Part shown: positions 53,591 to 61,504 of the stretch, in pieces
Layout: the number at the start of each line of letters is the position of its first letter
Position numbering within the stretch: position 1 is the first letter of the stretch
Assembly (NCBI GenBank): GCA_021647205.1
Contig: JAKIVD010000016.1
Location: 19,559 to 83,558 of the forward strand
Source of the DNA: Bacteroidales bacterium
Lineage (GTDB): Bacteria > Bacteroidota > Bacteroidia > Bacteroidales > F082
Direction: 5' to 3'
DNA length: 64,000 bases
Made by a program: the position numbers and the translations under genes
Notes under the pieces: generated by a model
Databases searched by the model: none
The model's input: the letters and a program-made list of their open reading frames with translations, nothing else
Told to the model about the DNA's origin: nothing

Positions 53591-55771
53591 ATGCTTTTTG
53601 AAAGGGAAAAGCGGTCAATTGAAAGGGCTCTTTTACTCCTTTTTATCCTTTTTGTGTTTGTGCAAATAAGCCTAGGCCAGATTTCTGTGCCCGACAGTCT
53701 GAAAGCCTTTCGTGTACAACAACCCATCAAGCTTGACGGTAAACTCGATGAGGCCGTCTGGAAAAAAGCCCTTCCGATTTCTAATTTTACCCAGCGCGAA
53801 CTCCGCGAAGGCGACACGGCCACCCAGCCAACCCGGGTAGCTGTTTTGTACGATGACGAAAACCTGTACATCGGTGCCTGGTGTTTCGATAACCAGCCGG
53901 ACAAACTCACGGCAAGCCGGATGCAGCGGGATTTTGATTATTGGACAGACGACAACTTCGAATTGATTGTTGATACTTATGGCGATAAGCGCAACGGTTA
54001 CCTTTTTGTTACCAATCCCAACGCGGCCCGTTCCGATGCCATGATTTCCCGTAACGGAAGCGCTGTTAACCGTGCCTGGGACGGTGTGTGGAACGTGAAA
54101 GTGCAAAAGACAGCCTGGGGATGGTCGGCTGAGTTTAAAATACCTTTTGCCACCCTGAAGTTCCGGAAACAGCAAGAGCAGCACTGGGGCATCAATTTTG
54201 AGCGGAACATCCGCCGTATCCGTGAGCAGGATTTGTGGCAGGGATGGTCACGTGATGCCGATCTTGAGCAGGTTTCGCGGGCTGGAAACCTGACGGGCAT
54301 AAAAAACATCAGCAATACATCCCTGATTGAGATGAAGCCTTATGCCATCGGTGGTATTGAAATACCCCGTAGCGAGAAAACAAACTGGCTGGGCAACCTT
54401 GGCGGGGATGTCAATTTTCTAATCAGGCCGACGCTGAAACTCAACCTGACGGTGAACACGGATTTTGCACAGGTAGAATCGGACGCGATGCAGGTCAACC
54501 TGACCCGTTTCTCGCTTTATTACCCTGAAAAACGGGAATTTTTTCTCGAAGGGAAAGACTATTTTAAGTTCGGGCTCGGCTACAGCATGCAGCCTTTTTA
54601 TTCGCGACGGATTGGCCTGGCGCCCGACCGTCATATTGTCCCCATTTACGGTGGTGCGCGCATTATGGGTAAAGAAGGGAATGCTTCGCTTGGCGCCATG
54701 AGCCTGCAAACAGCACCTAAAGACAGCACCCCCACGACTAATTATTCGGTCGTGCGCTGGAAACAGGACATCCTGAAAGAGTCAAGTGTGGGGATTATTG
54801 CAGTGAGTAAATTGCAGCCCGGTCGGCAGAATTTTGTTTATGGTGCCGATTTTACCTATTTTAATTCTCATTTCAGGAATGACAAGAACATCTCTTTTGG
54901 CGGAGCTGTCTCGCAGAGTTATACTTCCGATTTTGAAAAACAAACCGGGCTTGCCAGCCGGATTTTCTTCGATTATCCCAATGACTTTATCGATTTCTCG
55001 GCTATCTGGGACAGGGCGGCAGAGGGGTTTAACCCCGAAGTCGGCTTTATGCGCAGGCGCAATTACCAGATGTTTAATGCCGACTTTAGGCTAAAACCAA
55101 GGCCGAAAAAGTCAGGGTTTATCAGGCAATATGTTTTTAAGCCTTTCGATTTCAATTATTATATTGATGACCGGACACACCAGTTGCAATCGCTTTGGTC
55201 TGAGTTTCGTCCGCTTGGTTTTATAACGAAAAGCGGAGAGCAGTTTGAATTCAATATTCAGCGAAAAGCGGAGAACCTGACTACTGACTTTGAGATTCAC
55301 GAACATGTTGTCATCCCCAAAGGGGAATACTGGTTTACCGATTTTGAGCTACAGTTGGAAACATTTCAGGGACGGCAGCTTTATGGCGCCGTTTTTGTTA
55401 ACTGGGGTGGGTTTTACGATGGAAAACAAAGCATTTACAAAGGGGAACTTACCTGGCAGGCCAGCCGCTTTATCAAGTTCAGCGGTCAATATTCACGGTA
55501 CGACATCCGTTTGCCGGAGGGTGATTTTGTGGTGCACCAGTTTGGCGGGCGTGCCGACTTTGCGGTAAACCCCGACCTGTTTGGCTCCCTGTTCGGGCAG
55601 TGGAACAACGAAGAAAAAGTTGTACTGCTCAATTTCAGGGTGAACTGGATTCCCACACCGGGAACCAATTTTTATTTTGTTGTCAACCAGGGCTACGACA
55701 CACAGACCAATCGGCTTACCCTGGAATACACAACCATCCAGGCAAAACTGATCTGGCGGTTTGTCTTGTGA
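53591..55771 (+). CDS. DUF5916 / CBM9-like outer-membrane protein
   Basis: Exported protein of 726 residues. After an N-terminal signal (about 10-30) comes a carbohydrate-binding family 9-like domain (about 40-215; IKLDGKLDEAVWKKALPISN, DDENLYIGAWCFDNQPDKLT, DDNFELIVDTYGDKRNGYLF). A long DUF5916 barrel-like region (about 235-726) has VNTDFAQVESDAMQVNLTRF and FFLEGKDYF, ending YTTIQAKLIWRFVL. Family members occur widely in Bacteroidota; some are linked to carbohydrate or lipid handling, but no activity is firm. It stands alone, with 220 unremarkable bases before it. Confidence 0.88.
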   Translation: MLFEREKRSIERALLLLFILFVFVQISLGQISVPDSLKAFRVQQPIKLDGKLDEAVWKKALPISNFTQRELREGDTATQPTRVAVLYDDENLYIGAWCFDNQPDKLTASRMQRDFDYWTDDNFELIVDTYGDKRNGYLFVTNPNAARSDAMISRNGSAVNRAWDGVWNVKVQKTAWGWSAEFKIPFATLKFRKQQEQHWGINFERNIRRIREQDLWQGWSRDADLEQVSRAGNLTGIKNISNTSLIEMKPYAIGGIEIPRSEKTNWLGNLGGDVNFLIRPTLKLNLTVNTDFAQVESDAMQVNLTRFSLYYPEKREFFLEGKDYFKFGLGYSMQPFYSRRIGLAPDRHIVPIYGGARIMGKEGNASLGAMSLQTAPKDSTPTTNYSVVRWKQDILKESSVGIIAVSKLQPGRQNFVYGADFTYFNSHFRNDKNISFGGAVSQSYTSDFEKQTGLASRIFFDYPNDFIDFSAIWDRAAEGFNPEVGFMRRRNYQMFNADFRLKPRPKKSGFIRQYVFKPFDFNYYIDDRTHQLQSLWSEFRPLGFITKSGEQFEFNIQRKAENLTTDFEIHEHVVIPKGEYWFTDFELQLETFQGRQLYGAVFVNWGGFYDGKQSIYKGELTWQASRFIKFSGQYSRYDIRLPEGDFVVHQFGGRADFAVNPDLFGSLFGQWNNEEKVVLLNFRVNWIPTPGTNFYFVVNQGYDTQTNRLTLEYTTIQAKLIWRFVL

Positions 55772-55913
55772 GCCTGCTCCGGGCAATACAAATTCAACCG
55801 CAACGGCTTGTAAGGGTGGAAGTTTGAGCGTGGACGCTTTTAACGCCTTGTCCATCTTGAAACAAAGCCAAAGGGTTTTGTGATTTAATTGCGTTTAAGC
55901 TAAAAACGACTCC

Positions 55914-55929
55914 AACTAAATATTTAGTT
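55914..55929 (+). promoter_or_regulatory. Operator-like palindrome 1, BlaI-type
   Basis: AACTAAATATTTAGTT is a perfect 16-base palindrome upstream of the blaI promoter. The same 7-base arms recur at 55975 and, with one change, at 57993, so they are probably BlaI binding sites. Confidence 0.7.
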
Positions 55930-55935
55930 AAAAAG

Positions 55936-55966
55936 CTTGCTTTTTACCAAATTTGTTGTTCCTTTG
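55936..55966 (+). promoter_or_regulatory. Candidate promoter of blaI-blaR
   Basis: CTTG (55936-55939), 19 bases, then TTCCTTTG (55959-55966) is a near match to the Bacteroidota promoter. It lies between two operator-like palindromes, as expected for a self-repressed operon. Confidence 0.55.
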
Positions 55967-55974
55967 CAATAATT

Positions 55975-55990
55975 AACTAAAAGTTTAGTT
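55975..55990 (+). promoter_or_regulatory. Operator-like palindrome 2, BlaI-type
   Basis: AACTAAA-AG-TTTAGTT overlaps the expected transcript start and lies 18 bases before the blaI ATG. Bound repressor would block transcription. Confidence 0.7.
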
Positions 55991-56008
55991 ATAAAAGAAA
56001 GCGCATTT

Positions 56009-56401
56009 ATGAGACAACTTACAAGGGCAGAGGAGCAGGTGATGCAGGTATTGTGGCAATTGGAAAATGCTTTTGTCAGGGATATCCTGGAACAATTTCC
56101 TCATCCCAAACCTGCCTACAATACGGTTTCGACGATAATCAGGATTTTAGAAAAGAAAGGGTTTGTCGGATACCATTCCCATGGAAAATCACACGAATAC
56201 TTCCCCCTTGTTTCTAAAATGGAATACCGGAAAAATTCCTTTAAAAGTTTCCTCCAAAACTACTTTGGGAACTCATATCAGGCCCTGGCCTCATTTTTTA
56301 CCAATGAGCAAAACCTGGGCCTTGAAGAACTGGAAGAAATCAAAAGAATGATTGATGAAGAGATTGTGAAAAAATCTGAAAAAGAAAATCCAGACGCATG
56401 A
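56009..56401 (+). CDS. blaI: BlaI/MecI/CopY-family repressor
   Basis: A 130-residue winged-helix repressor: MRQLTRAEEQVMQVLWQLEN, then PHPKPAYNTVSTIIRILEKK (recognition helix) and GFVGYHSHGKSHEYFP (wing), with a dimerising C-terminal helix. It should bind the AACTAAA-type palindromes around its promoter and be removed by cleavage through the adjacent BlaR-like protein. The stop overlaps the next start by four bases. No beta-lactamase gene is nearby, so the target is unknown. Confidence 0.92.
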   Translation: MRQLTRAEEQVMQVLWQLENAFVRDILEQFPHPKPAYNTVSTIIRILEKKGFVGYHSHGKSHEYFPLVSKMEYRKNSFKSFLQNYFGNSYQALASFFTNEQNLGLEELEEIKRMIDEEIVKKSEKENPDA

Positions 56402-57969
56402 ACCCGCTATTTTTATACTTACTTAAAGCGTCAATCAGCCTGGCCATTTTTTATGGTTCTTACACCTTGATTTATAAGCGGGTAGCCTTCTTCAATTTCA
56501 ACCGGGTTTTTCTGTTGTTTGCTTTGATGACGGCAATGATTCTTCCATTTTTCAATTTCAATATATTTGGTTTTGCCGGAAGTGGGGGGCAATCCCCAGA
56601 AGACATGCTGTACTACACACAATTGCCCGTTTTTCAGTTGAACGAAGTTGCCGCTAATGTTGACTCTTCTGTTGGGCATAGTTTTTCGTTTATTTCACTT
56701 CTCGCTTACATTTATTTTGTCGTTGTGCTGATCAGACTGGTTCGGTTTTTTGTTCGTCTGCAACAAATTTCGAATATCTCGAACAGTAATAAAAATACGT
56801 ACAAAGATGGTGTCCGCTTTGTACTTACGAAAAATGACCTGCCCGTATTTTCCTTCTTCAACCGTGTTTTTATTGATGAAGAGATGTTTGCCAAGCAGGA
56901 TGCCGCAAAAATCATCCAACACGAAAAAGTGCATATCACCCAGTTTCATTCTGTCGATTTAATTCTGGCAGAGATGGTTTGCATCTTTCAATGGTTCAAT
57001 CCCTTTGCCTATTTGCTGAAGAAGGCCGTGAAGGAAAATCACGAGTTTATTGCCGATCAGAAAATGGTATTGCATCAAGCGGATGCAAATGCTTACCGGC
57101 TGTTGCTGATGGAATATGCAACACCAATCAAGACGAATATTTTGACACATAATTTTAGTTATTCACTTTTAAAAAGGAGGTTACACATGATGAAAAAAAG
57201 AAAATCAATCAGACGTTTCGCGTTCAATTTGTTTTGGATGTTACCGGTTTTACTGCTTGTGCTGTTTGCCTGTTCTTCACCCAAAACGGACAGCGGTATA
57301 ATAAGTGATAATACTGTAATGAACGCTAACCCGACGAACGCAAATTCGGACAGCATTTCAGTTCGGACAATATTGGGGGAAGGAGGGGAACTCACATTTG
57401 TTGTTTATACCGGAGAAACAAGAAACATCAAAATGGATATTTTCTCAAAAGATGGAAAATATCGAAAAAGACTGTATAATGATGAGATGCCAGGAGGCTT
57501 AAATGCCATTCTTCTTAAACAATCGGAAGATAAGTTTATGAAAAATGGGGAATACGTATATCAACTCCAAACAGATGATGATTTGATAATAAAAGGCAGC
57601 TTTACGTTAAAGAGTCCTAATGTAGAAGAAGGTGGTATTTTTGACAGTAACGATGACGTTTTTGTTGTAGTAGAAAAGCAACCGGAGTTTCCAGGAGGAA
57701 TGGATAGTTTATTTGCCTACCTTGCCAAATCAGTAAAATATCCGGAGCAGGCAAAAAAAGATTCCATTGCCGGAAGAGTATTTGTGGGTTTTATCATTGA
57801 AAAAGACGGTAGCATTGGTGCAGTTAAATTGCTTCGTGGTATTGGTGGTGGCTGTGACGAAGAGGCCATGCGTGCTGTTGCAGAGATGCCAAAGTGGACT
57901 CCCGGTGAGCAACGGGGCCAGGTGGTTCGTGTTCGGTTTAATTTACCCATTAAGTTTACGTTGGGGTAA
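56398..57969 (+). CDS. BlaR1/MecR1-like M56 peptidase with TonB-like C-terminus
   Basis: Membrane sensor-protease of 523 residues. Four membrane segments (about 4-27, 36-55, 97-116, 277-291) enclose an M56 zinc peptidase site, HEKVH (175-179), with a downstream ENHEFIAD whose Glu (about 216) is a likely ligand. The extracytoplasmic part has no penicillin-binding domain; instead it ends in a TonB-like domain (about 430-523: PEFPGGMDSLFAYLAKSVKY, then VGFIIEKDGSIGAVKLLRG). This arrangement is common in Bacteroidota. It is coupled to blaI and should cleave BlaI on a signal; which signal is unknown. Confidence 0.92.
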   Translation: MNPLFLYLLKASISLAIFYGSYTLIYKRVAFFNFNRVFLLFALMTAMILPFFNFNIFGFAGSGGQSPEDMLYYTQLPVFQLNEVAANVDSSVGHSFSFISLLAYIYFVVVLIRLVRFFVRLQQISNISNSNKNTYKDGVRFVLTKNDLPVFSFFNRVFIDEEMFAKQDAAKIIQHEKVHITQFHSVDLILAEMVCIFQWFNPFAYLLKKAVKENHEFIADQKMVLHQADANAYRLLLMEYATPIKTNILTHNFSYSLLKRRLHMMKKRKSIRRFAFNLFWMLPVLLLVLFACSSPKTDSGIISDNTVMNANPTNANSDSISVRTILGEGGELTFVVYTGETRNIKMDIFSKDGKYRKRLYNDEMPGGLNAILLKQSEDKFMKNGEYVYQLQTDDDLIIKGSFTLKSPNVEEGGIFDSNDDVFVVVEKQPEFPGGMDSLFAYLAKSVKYPEQAKKDSIAGRVFVGFIIEKDGSIGAVKLLRGIGGGCDEEAMRAVAEMPKWTPGEQRGQVVRVRFNLPIKFTLG

Positions 57970-57992
57970 GGGTACATTTTTTTGACATAATT

Positions 57993-58008
57993 AACTAAGA
58001 ACTTAGTT
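57993..58008 (+). promoter_or_regulatory. Operator-like palindrome 3, downstream of blaR
   Basis: AACTAAG-AA-CTTAGTT resembles the two blaI operators, with one base changed in each arm. It lies 24 bases past the blaR stop, where no plus-strand gene follows closely. Confidence 0.5.
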
Positions 58009-58017
58009 GAAAAATAG

Positions 58018-58063
58018 AGTCGTCTGACCACTGTTTGACCCGGAGTATAGTGGTCGGACGACT
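58018..58063 (+). terminator. Long hairpin after blaI-blaR
   Basis: AGTCGTCTGACCACT pairs with AGTGGTCGGACGACT (15-base arms, one G-T pair) across 16 bases. It may end the blaI-blaR transcript, but no T-run follows, so it may be a repeat element. Confidence 0.5.
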
Positions 58064-58079
58064 AATATCTACACAGGTT

Positions 58080-58094
58080 TGGATTTGTAATCCA
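58080..58094. repeat. Small inverted repeat, AATCC-type
   Basis: TGGATT-TGT-AATCCA lies 37 bases after the stop of the minus-strand gene at 58132. Its sequence style resembles the repeat at 48571. Confidence 0.4.
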
Positions 58095-58131
58095 GACCAG
58101 CGAAGACCAGTGAAGCAGGGTGAAGGGAGTC

Positions 58132-60054
58132 TTACTCAACAATCAACTTTTGAACAACAGCCGTCTGCTTTGTACGGATTTTCAGGAGATAACTTCCTTT
58201 TGCCTGCTGCCTGAGATTGATGGGGGTTTGGGAAGTGTTCGGCGGGCATAGTATTGAAAAAATCAGTTTGCCGGTAAGATCGAAAATTTCCACCTTTTCA
58301 ATTTTACTTCCTTCAATTGTAAGAAGCCCTTTGCGGAGCGGGTTGGGGTATATCTTTATTGGGGAAGTTTTGTGGTCTTCAAATCCCAGTCCGGCAAGCC
58401 GCACCGAAAGAAAAGCCGTGTCGGTGGCGCATCCGCCGGCATTTTTGCCCACAGCCTTAATGAGCCCTGTTCCATAGGTTCCCCATAAGATATTGATTTT
58501 ATCCCCGATAAGGCTGTCCGTAATTTCACCATTTACCACGATAAATTCGTAAGAAAGTTCATCGTTAACCGGCACAGTGTAGATGGCCGAAGTAAAAGCC
58601 AGCACGACGGTATCGCCCTCAATGACGAAGTTTTCGGGGTAGTCCACGATGCTCAGGCTCATTGAACGCAGGCTGTCTTTTCCACATTGGCTGGTGAATG
58701 ATTTCTGGTCGCTGCTACCGTCTTCAAAATAGTAGTTGCCTTCCCAAAACAAACTGTCGCCCGTACAAATCGTAAAGTCGTTATGAATTGTATAATCTTC
58801 GCAAAGCTTCACGATCCACATATCCATATTTCCGGAATTTTCTTCCACATCGCCATCAAGGGAGGACGAATAACCGGCGACGAGGTATCCGAAATCGCTG
58901 CTGAATGCCATCGCAACAGCGCCATCTGCCTGGCTTCCACCGAGGGACCGCGCCCAGTCGATCAGGCCGTCGGAGAATATTTTCACGATCCACATATCGC
59001 TTGAGCCGTGGTTGTCGGTTACATTGATGTCGTAGGAGAAGCTGTAGCCGGTGAGCAGGTACCCGCCGTCCATGGGTTCTATTTGTTTCAGTACATCGTT
59101 GTTGGACCCGCCGTAGGAACGTTGCCACAGAATATTTCCATCAGCATCACAGGAAGCCAGCCAATAGTCGTCCAGCCCCAAATCTTTGGTTACATCGCCA
59201 TCCGACGATTTGGATGAGCCGCCAAGTACAAAACCGCCATCATTTTTAAGGGCAACTGAAGCCCCGTTGTCGCTCTCGGACCCGCCATAATTTTTTTCCC
59301 AGAGCAGGTTGCCATCAGTATCGGTTTTTACCAGCCAGTAGTCTTTTCCCCCGTAGTTGGCCCCCACATCCCCGTCCGAAGACTTGCTGCTCCCGATAAG
59401 CAACAAAACGGAATCGTTCATTTGTTCCAGCGCAGAAAAGGTTTCATCTTCCGAACCGCCATAAGTGCGTTCCCATTCAATATTTCCCAACGAATCGGTT
59501 TTGAGCAGCCAGAAGTCGGTGCCCCCGTGATTTTCGTTCACATCGCCATCAATTGATTTTGTGGTTGCTGCAAAAAGGTAGCCTTTGTCGGCAGTTTGTA
59601 AAATGTTGTTGCCCAAATCGCGCGACGAACCGCCAAAGCTTTTTTCCCACCGGATGTTTCCGGTTTCGTCAAGTTTGAGCGCCCAGCAGTCGTCCCAGCC
59701 TTTGTTTTCGCTGACATCGCCGTCGGAGGAACCGGAGTAACCGATAAGGATTGCGCCGCCGTCTGTTGTGCTGAGGATTTTAGCGGGGAGTTCGCGTCCG
59801 GAGCCACCGTAGGTTTTTTGCCAAATCAGCTCGTTGAATGCGTTTACTTTGGCGACGATGTAATCAACGGTGTCGTTTTCTTTGTAGAGGTCGCCGGCCA
59901 AAAAATAGCCGCCGTCTGCGCTGGCGCTGATGGATCGTCCGTAATTATCGAAGCCCCCGCTGATGCTTTTTTGGAACATAATCTCGGGGTCTTGGGAAAA
60001 CAGCAGGACGTTCGTCAACAAGAACAAGCAGAGTAAGTGGAAGGGTTTTCTCAT
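58132..60054 (-). CDS. Seven-repeat secreted protein with T9SS sorting domain
   Basis: A 640-residue secreted protein. After a signal peptide (about 1-20) there are seven repeats of about 54 residues, each with W-x-K/R-x-Y/F-GGS near its start and SSDGDV or a variant (about 25-430). Seven units suggest a beta-propeller. A beta domain follows (about 430-560), then a type A sorting domain (about 570-640; IKIYPNPLRKGLLTIEGS to YLLKIRTKQTAVVQKLIVE). It is a likely client of the PorU/PorV system in this window. The function of the propeller is unknown. Confidence 0.87.
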   Translation of the reverse strand: MRKPFHLLCLFLLTNVLLFSQDPEIMFQKSISGGFDNYGRSISASADGGYFLAGDLYKENDTVDYIVAKVNAFNELIWQKTYGGSGRELPAKILSTTDGGAILIGYSGSSDGDVSENKGWDDCWALKLDETGNIRWEKSFGGSSRDLGNNILQTADKGYLFAATTKSIDGDVNENHGGTDFWLLKTDSLGNIEWERTYGGSEDETFSALEQMNDSVLLLIGSSKSSDGDVGANYGGKDYWLVKTDTDGNLLWEKNYGGSESDNGASVALKNDGGFVLGGSSKSSDGDVTKDLGLDDYWLASCDADGNILWQRSYGGSNNDVLKQIEPMDGGYLLTGYSFSYDINVTDNHGSSDMWIVKIFSDGLIDWARSLGGSQADGAVAMAFSSDFGYLVAGYSSSLDGDVEENSGNMDMWIVKLCEDYTIHNDFTICTGDSLFWEGNYYFEDGSSDQKSFTSQCGKDSLRSMSLSIVDYPENFVIEGDTVVLAFTSAIYTVPVNDELSYEFIVVNGEITDSLIGDKINILWGTYGTGLIKAVGKNAGGCATDTAFLSVRLAGLGFEDHKTSPIKIYPNPLRKGLLTIEGSKIEKVEIFDLTGKLIFSILCPPNTSQTPINLRQQAKGSYLLKIRTKQTAVVQKLIVE

Positions 60055-60114
60055 GACCTCGGTCTTTACCGGTTAACAATTAATTTGAACGACAGCTCGG
60101 CAACTGTGATTCTT

Positions 60115-60122
60115 CAAAAATA
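60115..60122 (-). promoter_or_regulatory. Candidate -7 box for the propeller gene
   Basis: TATTTTTG on the minus strand fits TAnnTTTG about 60 bases before the ATG at 60054. No matching TTTG upstream was found. Confidence 0.4.
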
Positions 60123-60125
60123 TGA

Positions 60126-60159
60126 TTTGTCTGTTCCTGTACTTAAAACTGTAAATTTG
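60126..60159 (+). promoter_or_regulatory. Candidate promoter for the glycosylase gene
   Basis: TTTG (60126-60129), 22 bases, then TAAATTTG (60152-60159) is a full -7 match with a slightly long spacer. It would leave a leader of about 210 bases before the ATG at 60374. Confidence 0.45.
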
Positions 60160-60373
60160 CACTTGATCCTAAAAACGAAAACGCAATTTGAAGCCATCCC
60201 GGTGATTTTTCCAGGCGAAGCCATTTAAAGATCCGTCTTATCAATGCTATTGACAATTGTTTTACGGTTTTGGGTTGCAGGCCGGGGAGATTAATTTCGG
60301 TAAACAGAGAAAAACGATATTAAATCTTTATTGCCTGAGAGGGAAATTAATTAATAATTGAACGCAAAGAAAT

Positions 60374-61051
60374 ATGAACCTGCCATTCTCCGAACGGATA
60401 TTAAACTTTTACGATTCGTTACAGATTCAGGAAAGACTGCCTGATGGAATCGATATCATCAACCCCTACCAATACAAGGATGTGCGCAAGGTTTGCCGTG
60501 ATTTTTACACCAAATATTACAACGATAGCGATGGCCGGCGCATGATACTGGGAATAAATCCCGGGCGTTTCGGTGCGGGAATTACCGGCATCCCGTTTAC
60601 CGATCCCCGCAAACTGGAGGACGAATGCGGCATCGACAATTCTTTTAACAAAAGGGCTGAGCTTTCGTCAGATTTTATCTATCGCCTGATAAATGCAATG
60701 GGTGGGCCGGCGCATTTTTACGGTCACTACTACATTGGGGCAGTGAGCCCGCTGGGCTTTTTAAAAGAGGGGAAAAACCACAATTATTACGATTCGCCCG
60801 AATTGTTCAGGGCATTGAAACCTTTTATCATCAAAAGCCTTGTGGAGCAAATCGGACTGGGCATCACTTCGCGGAAATGTTTCTGCCTTGGGCAGGGAAA
60901 GAACCTGGAGTACCTTAAAAAGCTGAATGACGAATTGTGCCTCTTTGATGAGATTGTCCCCTTGCCCCATCCGAGATGGGTGATGCAATACCGCAGAAAA
61001 AAGCTGGATGAATACCTGGACGATTGTACAGGAAAGTTATCGGTGGGGTAA
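60374..61051 (+). CDS. SMUG-like uracil-DNA glycosylase family protein
   Basis: A 225-residue cytoplasmic protein of the uracil-DNA-glycosylase superfamily, closest in motif style to SMUG-type/DUF4918 members. Motif 1 is GINPGRFGAGITGIPFTDP (60-78) and the DNA-entering loop is PLPHPRWVMQYRR (196-208) with H199. Motif 1 has Asn (N62) where SMUG enzymes have the catalytic Asn. It would remove uracil or other damaged bases. It is a single gene with 453 bases behind it. Confidence 0.85.
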   Translation: MNLPFSERILNFYDSLQIQERLPDGIDIINPYQYKDVRKVCRDFYTKYYNDSDGRRMILGINPGRFGAGITGIPFTDPRKLEDECGIDNSFNKRAELSSDFIYRLINAMGGPAHFYGHYYIGAVSPLGFLKEGKNHNYYDSPELFRALKPFIIKSLVEQIGLGITSRKCFCLGQGKNLEYLKKLNDELCLFDEIVPLPHPRWVMQYRRKKLDEYLDDCTGKLSVG

Positions 61052-61504
61052 ACTTTTAATTGGGCTTCTTGAAAGCAATTGAGCAACTGACAGTTGTTGT
61101 CAATATTTCTCAAAGTTTCTGTACAGTGGGCTGGTGAATGTTTCAGCGGCATAACGAAAGGGAAACACAAAGCGAAATCCGGGCCAGATATATTTCCGGT
61201 CAAAATTCGTCCCCTTACTTTTCGGGGGGAACACTGAAAAACAAAGTGATATAATTGATCTTGTCGAAGATCTTCCCAGTTCCCTGATTGTAGAACCTGA
61301 CAATCACGCACCCGGACACACTATTTAGTCGCCGGGCAGTTGGGGCTTCAGGGGAGATTTTATTCAACAATGTTTTTTGAAATTTAAAAATTTATCGTAA
61401 TGTTGTGCGGGTTTTTCGAAGATTACTAATTAAGGTCCTGTGATTTTCGTTGAAACAGGCATTAGAACCATTTGCTTAAACCCTTACCATAAAATGAAAG
61501 AAAA
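61052..61504. other. Non-coding gap before the SUMF1 gene
   Basis: No convincing gene is present in these 453 bases. A few reading frames on the minus strand have no recognisable content. There is a short TCCCC/GGGGA stem near 61210-61230 and a GAAGATCTTC palindrome near 61266. The AT-rich 61380-61500 part should hold the promoter for the next gene. Confidence 0.5.

Larger units (their letters stand above)
60055..60373. other. Divergent intergenic region, two promoters
   Basis: This 319-base gap contains the minus promoter box of the propeller gene and a plus promoter candidate for the glycosylase, described separately. Nothing else coding was seen. Confidence 0.6.

Noticed and set aside
56009..57969. 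Beta-lactam resistance operon
   Set aside because: There is no beta-lactamase or penicillin-binding sensor domain; BlaI/BlaR with a TonB-like end is common in Bacteroidota without a known resistance role.
61052..61504. Decayed gene between the glycosylase and SUMF1 genes
   Set aside because: Minus-strand frames exist but match nothing I recognise, and no start or domain supports a former gene.
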